Shown here: positions 57,462-64,000 of the stretch, piece by piece
How the letters are laid out: every line of letters starts with the position of its first letter
Position numbering within the stretch: the stretch's first letter is position 1
Assembly: GCA_003991915.1 (NCBI GenBank)
Contig: RQTK01000160.1
Span: 548,830 to 612,829 of the forward strand
Origin: Elysia chlorotica
Lineage: Eukaryota > Mollusca > Gastropoda > Plakobranchidae
DNA: 64,000 bases
Direction: 5' to 3'
Notes under the pieces: model-generated
The model's input: the letters and a program-made list of their open reading frames with translations, nothing else
Told to the model about the DNA's origin: nothing
The model's database searches: none
Program-made: the position numbers and the translations under genes

Positions 57462-57692
57462 AGTTGAGTTGGTTTAACGTCTAACATCAGCACTATATAG
57501 GCTATATGGACGGGTCCCAAGTCTGAAGGCTGCCACACACGAGACAGGGCGGGGATACCATGACTCCTGTCTCAGCCAGTCATATTAAACTGGCACCGAC
57601 CAAACCAGTAAGGGGCGACATTGCCAGGGCTAACAAACCACGGACATCATGCGTCGCAAGCTGATGTTCTATTCCAGGGCTACCGCTCCCCT
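57462..57692 (-). repeat. SINE-A copy
   Basis: Tail GAGTTGGTTTAACGTC, body and head. One internal part of the body is missing. Confidence 0.8.
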
Positions 57693-58583
57693 CACTATGA
57701 GTCCGCAAAATGCCTCAACATTTCCATCTTAAAACTAATCAATCACAACCAATCACAAAAATAATGTTTAGATAATTTTCCCGACAAAAGCGTAGTATTG
57801 TTTGTACAAAATTTAAAAAAAAAGAAAAAAAAAAGAGACCTCTCTACTTATTTTTCAAAGGAGACTTGATACGGCAATGGGTCCTATGACTAAGAACTGA
57901 CAATTTTGCATACAGATCGGTGATGTGAATATGCACTAGGACTTCTGCCGGTCCCGCCCTATTGAAGCTGATCCTATCTGACCTTGTTAAATCTAGTGAA
58001 TAACTCCTAGTAAGTGTACAGACTTGGCGGATTCTATTAAACTTTAAACCATAAGACATCGTTTTTCGAAAAAAAAAACACCTTGAACTTTAAACCATTG
58101 GTCAGTATTATTTGAACAACCACCGAGACCTTTTTAAATTTTTTTTATTACGTTGTTCGGAAACCGCATTTAACCTTTTAACCACTGCCTAGCGTCGTCT
58201 GAACAACCTTGACCTTAATCCTCGGACAACGTTATCAATAAAAAAAAACAACAACAAACAAACATGAACGTCCAACGCATGGCCAATGTCTATCCGGCCA
58301 CAGCCTTTATCTTTTAAACCTTGGCCACCCTTTTTTGGACAGCAAGCACCTTGCCCAACGTCTAACCCTTGGACACCGTGATTCGAGCAGCAACCCTCTT
58401 GACCTTAACCCCTGACCAGTATTTCTTGGGTCAACAACTTTATTCGAAAAATCAACTATGATTGTTTAACCTTTAGTCACCATCATGTTCGGACAACAAC
58501 CACCTTGAACTTTAGCCCCTGCCCAGCGTTGCTCGGGTCACCAACTTTGGCATTTGACCTCTGACCTCTGACCCTGGGTCATC
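57693..58583. other. Stretch without recognised gene, upstream of an unidentified first exon
   Basis: From about 58120 to 58560 there are degenerate repeats of a 60-70 bp unit with words like CAACC-CCTTGACCTTAACCC and TTTAACCTTTAG-CACC. This region should hold the promoter of the gene starting at 58584. Confidence 0.5.
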
Positions 58584-58732
58584 ATGTCGGGGCGGCGGGG
58601 TCGGTCCCTCCCTCCGGAAACGGCCCGGATCCAGATCGACGCGCGCAGACTGTACAGGCAGAGCCCTCTGGTGAGCATCAGTCCGGATGTTCCGGAACCA
58701 AAGTTCAACCCTTACTCCTGGATGGGGCACGA
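58584..58732 (+). CDS. First coding exon of an unidentified gene
   Basis: The ATG at 58584 (context GTCATCATGT) opens 49 codons plus two bases and ends at a strong GAG/GTGAGT donor at 58732. The exon is GC-rich (many CGG, CCG, GAC and CAG codons) unlike its surroundings. It encodes a basic start (MSGRRGRSLPPETARIQID), then ARRLYRQSPL and PKFNPYSWMGH. There is no signal peptide or transmembrane segment. A decayed copy of the exon end with the same donor follows at about 59093-59137. Downstream exons were not found in the window. I do not recognise the protein. Confidence 0.6.
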
Positions 58733-58747
58733 GTGAGTAGGGCTAGT

Positions 58748-58852
58748 GAGTGTCTGTCTGTCTGTCTGTTTGTTTGTCTGTATCTCTGTCTTTTTGCGTG
58801 TGTGTGCCTCTCTCTGCCTATGTCCTCTATCTGATTTCTCTCTCTCTGTTTC

Positions 58853-58892
<40 letters not shown>

Positions 58893-59150
58893 CCTATCTC
58901 TCTCTTTCTCGGACTGTCTTTTTGTGTGTTTCTCTCTCTGTGTCTCTCCCTGTCTCTTCATGCCCCACACTTCTCTCTCTTTCTCTGTCTGTCTCTGTGT
59001 CTATCTGTCTCTTTGTCCCTTTGTCTGTTTGTCTGTCTCGTTCTATCTCTCCATCTCCCCTTTTTATCTGTCGTGTCTCTCTCCCTTTTTCCCGAGGTAT
59101 CGAAGCCAAAGTTTAAATCCTAAACGAGTGAGTAGGACAAAGATCTCTCT

Positions 59151-59214
<64 letters not shown>

Positions 59215-59290
59215 TTTTCTCTCTGTCTTATTTTTTTGCCTTTTTGCCTATATCTCTGTGCCTCTGTCCCTGTCTCTGTCTGTCTGTATG

Positions 59291-59361
<71 letters not shown>

Positions 59362-59395
59362 GTCTGTCTGTCTCGTTTCTCTCTGTCTTCATACA
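58748..59395. repeat. CT/GTCT low-complexity block
   Basis: Repeated CT, TCTG and TTTC runs in the intron after the unidentified exon, interrupted at 59093-59137 by the decayed exon end. Confidence 0.9.
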
Positions 59396-59435
59396 TGTTG
59401 GAGCCACAATTAGTTAAAATATTATGTCCAATTTT

Positions 59436-59592
59436 CCCCCCAACTGGTTGCGTCGGTGTCAGACAGAAGTCCTAATATCACCACACCGCCTTGATGTCGC
59501 ACGAAAAAACTATAATTGTCTTGTCAGACGTTAGCCTTGAGATCCGTCCACAATATGGCCTTGTTTCTGACGTTGCATGTTAGGAAACCAAC
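59436..59592 (+). repeat. SINE-A 3' part
   Basis: From ACTGGTTGCGTCGGTGTCAG to CTGACGTTGCATGTTAGG. The head is lost in the CT block. Confidence 0.7.
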
Positions 59593-60139
59593 CCAATACA
59601 ACGTGCAACTGCCCCCGAGGGGATGTGAGTCATTTTTTGTTCAAATCTAATTTATGTTGAATTACTTCCCTTAGGACACCCAACAAACGTTAGTGGAGGG
59701 TTATTTTTGTGTATTTTTTTTATTTTACCGTGTTTGTGGTTTATGTTTTATTTGTTGTTTTCGAGTAGCTTAGTTCAACCTATCCACATACAGCTAGACA
59801 CCATGATTGCATTTGCTTCTTGTTTGTTTTGCTTCTAAACAGCCAACCCCAACAACAAGGATATCTTAAACGGAGTTTAAAAAGGTTCTTTCTACACTTT
59901 TTGCGTTTGCTTTCAAAAGTTTAGGATACATGTATTACATAACTACGTCGATAATCATATACTTTCATTTATTTATTAATTTATTTTATTTTGTTTAATT
60001 TTTTTTTGGCAAGCAGAGAGCCAATGTCTAAAATTAACACTTTGGTGATTCTTCTGTTCAGATTGAAGCTCCTGACAATGTCACCCTTCAATTTTACCAA
60101 AAATATAGATAAGATCATTTTAACGACACAATCGCATTA
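59593..60139. other. Stretch without recognised gene
   Basis: AT-rich with nothing recognisable. Confidence 0.45.
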
Positions 60140-60367
60140 CCAAATATCGTGGACAGGTCCCAAAACCAACTTCTGATCATTCTACGTGGTACCACTTATA
60201 TTCAGAACGGGGGGAGCAGCAATATTGTCTGAAGTTATCTTGTTGGTTAAGTTATACAGACACCGAACCAACCAGCGCGGTAGTGAGGAAGGCGGCCGGT
60301 CGGGATTCGAACCCGGAACTCCTCGGTTAGAAGACGCACCTCTTCGATTGAATAACTTGTCTCCCAT
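60140..60367 (-). repeat. SINE-A variant with intact B box
   Basis: The minus strand shows GGGTTCGAATCCCGACC as B box and TGGTTGGTTCGGTGTCTGTA as body. The head is diverged. Confidence 0.7.
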
Positions 60368-61427
60368 TACTGCGTAGAGCTTATTAACTGTTAATTACTG
60401 TGGTTCGGTTAAGTTGGCTAGGTGACGAGACGTGTGGCATAAATATTATGATGATGGGATTTTTTTTATTGATGCTGAAACTAGTAATCCATGTAAAGAC
60501 AAACTAAGGCTTTATATAAACCATTTCCGAGATCCAAACTACCTTTTTTACTCAACAGTAACTGTTTAATGTAAGTTTGGGATATAACGAACTTTTAGGC
60601 TGTTGCCAAGAGATTTATTTTAAGCGGGTTCTACTGCAGAAAGTGCATAGACAAATACCGGGTATTTAATATTGATGACGATGATTATGAGGAATCAGGC
60701 TATTGAACTCTTCCTCTTTGGTTTGCACGACAATCCAAAAAGAGTATCAATATGACGCATTCTCTCCTTTTTGTGTGGATTTCCCCCCTTTTTTCTCTCT
60801 CCATAAATGTCTTGACAAAACGCATGCCCCTTAATCTAGACCAATCCCAACTTGACATAAGATCTAGTGGCATAATCTGTAACTATCGAATACCAGTGGT
60901 GTTGATCTAAATCTGTATCTACTTCATAGCGATAAATACACATGCAGTTTTTGTTTTTGCTAGACAATAATTTGCCTCAGGGTGATGGCTGTGTTTTGAC
61001 ATTGTCCGTTTTGTTTTTATTTTAAGTAATGGGAACTTGCTAGACCCAGACAAGGTTTTCAAGAATAAATGGCGGGCCTGGAGTATCGAACTAAAAACTA
61101 TTGCAGTAAGAACTCAATTGAGCTAGAATCTATATAATTATGGAACGCGCTGCACACCTAGTTTTCGTAAGAATCTTTATATAAAAAAAATTAGTACTTC
61201 GAATTTTGCCCATTTCTACAGACTTACTCAATCACTCGGAAATTACAAAACATACTTTTTATAGACCACTATACATCAGATTAGGGACATGACCACCATT
61301 TTTAAAAAGCAATGTTTCTTAGACCTTTGATATTATATAAAAATTAAATATACCCATCCCGCAAAGGCCAATCTGTATTATTAGATCAATCGCTTTCCTC
61401 TTCCTTTTTGTAAAAGTAGCGCGTTTC

Positions 61428-61465
<38 letters not shown>

Positions 61466-61725
61466 AAAAAAAACAATGATGTGCACTTTGGCACTTGACA
61501 GCGGCAGTTCAAAAAGTTTATCACCGCAGACTTACCCTATCACTTAAAAACAAAGACAACTGACTGAGGAATAATCTAGAAACTAGATCTGAATTATTTG
61601 ACCAAGAAGCATGACTCAACTGTATGTTGAGCGAAATTTGATTTTGGAATATCTAGATATATAATAAATCTATTACCATGGCAAGTAAGAAAAAGAGATG
61701 TCGTTTAAGACGATCCAGATATTAA
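60368..61725. other. Stretch without recognised gene
   Basis: About 60960-61090 is a distant copy of parts of 62390-62470 and 62970-63050 (TATTTTAAGT-GGAACTTG-type words). A poly(A) run of about 35 bases lies at 61430-61463. Several TCTAGATC words occur. No exon is supported. Confidence 0.4.
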
Positions 61726-62094
61726 GTAGCAACACTCACTCAAAAACAAATTCCCCCAACTGCACAATCACAAACAAAACTTGACCAATCATCCATATCT
61801 AGGCCTACTGATACTTGGCGAAATCTAGATCTAGATCTACGACGAAGTGAAAACAGACATAGCTTTAGATCTCCACAACGTAGACACAGTTTTAGGTCTG
61901 TTACACTACCACGAAAAGAAGATAGAGCCACACAGTTTAAAACCAGATCTACATCACCACTAACGCCTCCACCTGACATCAGTCCGGCAGTTTCTACAGT
62001 TACACTGCAAACTGCCCCAAACAATGACAATACAGCACTTGATCAACCATTTTCTGTTAACATAACATCAATGCCAACATGGGTATTGGTTTAA
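61726..62094 (+). CDS. Unidentified open stretch, basic and Ser/Thr/Pro-rich
   Basis: 122 codons are open to a TAA at 62092-62094, with biased composition: Arg/Ser-rich in the middle (RRSENRHSFRSPQRRHSF), then Pro/Thr-rich, ending SMPTWVLV. No start codon lies within the open stretch; an AG just before it could act as a splice acceptor. The last codons are repeated downstream with the duplicated unit. It may be a last exon or part of an element. Nothing was recognised. Confidence 0.3.
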   Translation, partial: VATLTQKQIPPTAQSQTKLDQSSISRPTDTWRNLDLDLRRSENRHSFRSPQRRHSFRSVTLPRKEDRATQFKTRSTSPLTPPPDISPAVSTVTLQTAPNNDNTALDQPFSVNITSMPTWVLV

Positions 62095-63197
62095 ACTTTA
62101 AATCCCGCGAATTCGCGGGCATTCAAATAGTAAATAAAAAGTTCGATCTATTAAAATTTTGTAAAATACTCCATCAGCAAGTCGTCCAAACAAATAGGAC
62201 ATCTTACATTTTTAGTGTATTATGCTTGTAGGTTAAACAAAAATACTCTCTATTTACCCCTTAGTCTTTTTTATGATTAAACATTTTACCCTTGTAAATC
62301 TTTTGACTTCGTGCAACTCGGTGACTAATAATATTATTTGCCTTTTATTTTTGGGAGTCTAGGCTATTATCAATGTAATTTTTCGCCTTCATATGATAGT
62401 GACTGTGTATTGACGTTGTCGATTTTTAAGTTTTATTTTAGGTCTTTGGGGCTGTTTTTTGTTATATTGAACGAGTCAATTCAAATTTGAACAAATTCTG
62501 AGCCAATGCCATAGAACCATTATTCTTCCAATACCAGCAATGACTTGTTTAATGCCCTATTCTTCGAGTAAACTTCCTTGAAAGACCAACTTGATTGATC
62601 AATCTTTTTCTGTTGACATAACATCAATGCCAACATGGGTATTGGTTTAAACTTTAAATCCCGCGAATTCGCGGGCATTCAAATAGTAAATAAAAAGTTC
62701 GATCTATTAAAATTTTGTAAAATACCCCAACAGCAAAGCGACCAAACAGACAGGACATTTACATTTTTTTGTATATTAGGTTTGTAGGCTAAACAAAATT
62801 ACCCTCAATTTACCCCTTAGTCCTTTTTATGATTAAAAATATAGCAATAAATAACTTTTACCCTTGGCGTGCAAAATCTTTTAACTTCGTACAACTCGGT
62901 GAATAAAAATATGTGCCTTTTATTTTTTGGGAGCCTAGGCTATTATCAATGTAATTTTTCGCCTTAATATGATGGTGATTGTGTATTGACGTTGTCGATT
63001 TTAGTTTTATTTTAAATCTTTGGAACTTGTTTGTACTAGATGATTAATAATTTTGAAGGGATCAATTCATCATCCTCACATTAATCACATTGGACAAATT
63101 CCAAGCCAATGCCATAGAGACATTATTCTTCCAATACCAGCAATGACTTGTTTAATGCCCTATTCTTCGAGTAAACTTCCTTGAAAGACCAACTTGC
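62041..63197 (+). repeat. Tandem duplication with perfect palindrome
   Basis: Two units, 62041-62596 and 62597-63197, start GATCAA and end CCTTGAAAGACCAACTTG. Each contains the 16-bp palindrome CCCGCGAATTCGCGGG (62104-62119 and 62660-62675) in an otherwise AT-rich context. The units differ by substitutions and small indels, including an extra segment near 63050-63090 in unit 2. Confidence 0.9.
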
Positions 63198-63860
63198 TAA
63201 AGGAGATTGGGTACCCAAGTCCACAGTTTTCCCTGTTTTCTCATATCTTATCAGATGTGACTTGGGTGTTGCATTGAATTGACCCCTTCAATTATAGAAC
63301 AGATCGAAGACCTGTTTCTTTGTCATGTAAAATAAATAATATGCGTTATAATTAAAAGACTAGGTAAGGCCACAGTTATAAAATGTATGAGCAGATTAAA
63401 AAAACACGATATAAAAGTCATCCAAAAATATACACGTTCAAGGCAAAACTATCGCCCTCACGACAAGATACTTAGAACGTGTACACGATTGATAATTTTT
63501 CAATCCATTCCAAAAAGTTCGAAGCGCATGAGAAAAAATTCCTACCCTATTCCTGTTCGATGAAATTACAATACTTATGTTTCCGAAAACTTGCCGCCAT
63601 TTTGCACTAGATTTGGAACCACCTAACCAATACTTATTAGAGTTAATTATACTGGCCTCCTTTTGCAAGTAGTTAAATATCATAAAGAGATGGGTCTTTG
63701 TGTTCAATTCTCAATGTATATATCGGGGAGTTACCGACGTCAGAGTAAGACAAAAGAGATTAGGTTTCTTCATTTCTCTCAGCCCTTCCGTTTTTCACTA
63801 TCTCTGCCTCTGTTTTCCTCCTTCACATACAGGTTATTTTTTATCTGGCTAACTCCCCTT
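63198..63860. other. Stretch without recognised gene; possible minus-strand start
   Basis: On the minus strand AAAATGGCGGCAAG (ATG at 63600) is a YY1-type initiator with a short open start, which could mark the first exon of a gene running left. No donor or following exon was convincing. Confidence 0.3.
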
Positions 63861-63944
63861 CTCTCTCTGTCCACCTCTCTCTCCCCCTCTCTCTCTCCCG
63901 CTCCCTCTCTCTCCCCCGCTCCCTCTCTCTCCCTTCTCTCTCTC

Positions 63945-63994
<50 letters not shown>

Positions 63995-64000
63995 CCCCAC
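63861..64000. repeat. (CT)n low-complexity block
   Basis: CT/CCCT runs continue to the window end. Confidence 0.95.

Noticed and set aside
58746-59475. Long Ser/Leu-rich frames
   Set aside because: CT/GTCT low-complexity sequence.
61740-62030. 96-codon minus-strand frame
   Set aside because: The plus strand over the same interval has a longer open frame with a more protein-like composition. The minus frame is probably its shadow.

Overview
The window is eukaryotic nuclear DNA, and everything in it fits a mollusc, most likely a gastropod. It is AT-rich, with small exons in long introns, GT-AG splice sites, tRNA-derived SINEs, a CR1-like LINE, a Penelope-like fragment, a Gypsy fossil and very many microsatellites. 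The species cannot be named from the sequence alone.

Region by region. 0-6 kb: SINEs, a 5'-truncated LINE and an LTR-element fragment. 7.6-9.4 kb and 18.4-19.6 kb: modules of a tandem CUB-domain gene on the plus strand, separated by a broken Gypsy element (10.5-17.7 kb) and huge ATG/CAT microsatellites. An assembly gap (19354-19385) interrupts the last module. 19.85-20.98 kb: a 451-bp tandem repeat carrying a tRNA-like SINE head. 21.4-22.4 kb: the first three coding exons of CDK5RAP3 on the minus strand. 22.9-44.1 kb: a complete 19-exon CEP70 gene on the plus strand (657 codons without duplicate exons), head to head with CDK5RAP3 across about 570 bp. 46.9-51.35 kb: a complete four-exon NDUFA4/COXFA4 gene on the minus strand, tail to tail with CEP70. 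51.4-64 kb: mostly SINEs, a Penelope-like fragment, CT/GA microsatellites, one convincing but unidentified first coding exon (58584-58732), and a duplicated unit with a perfect 16-bp palindrome.

The genes are unrelated housekeeping genes: centrosome (CEP70), UFMylation (CDK5RAP3) and cytochrome c oxidase (NDUFA4). They do not form a pathway. What stands out is the internal architecture of CEP70. Three coding exons (here numbered 4, 12 and 15) are each present twice. Exon 4 lies in a forward-inverted-forward triplication. Exons 12 and 15 are older duplicates in which the exons have stayed nearly identical, or differ almost only synonymously, while flanking introns have diverged. Reading phase would force alternative use of exons 4 and 12 but would allow both exon 15 copies together. 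This suggests cassette or mutually exclusive splicing in a centrosomal coiled-coil protein, which I do not know to have been described.
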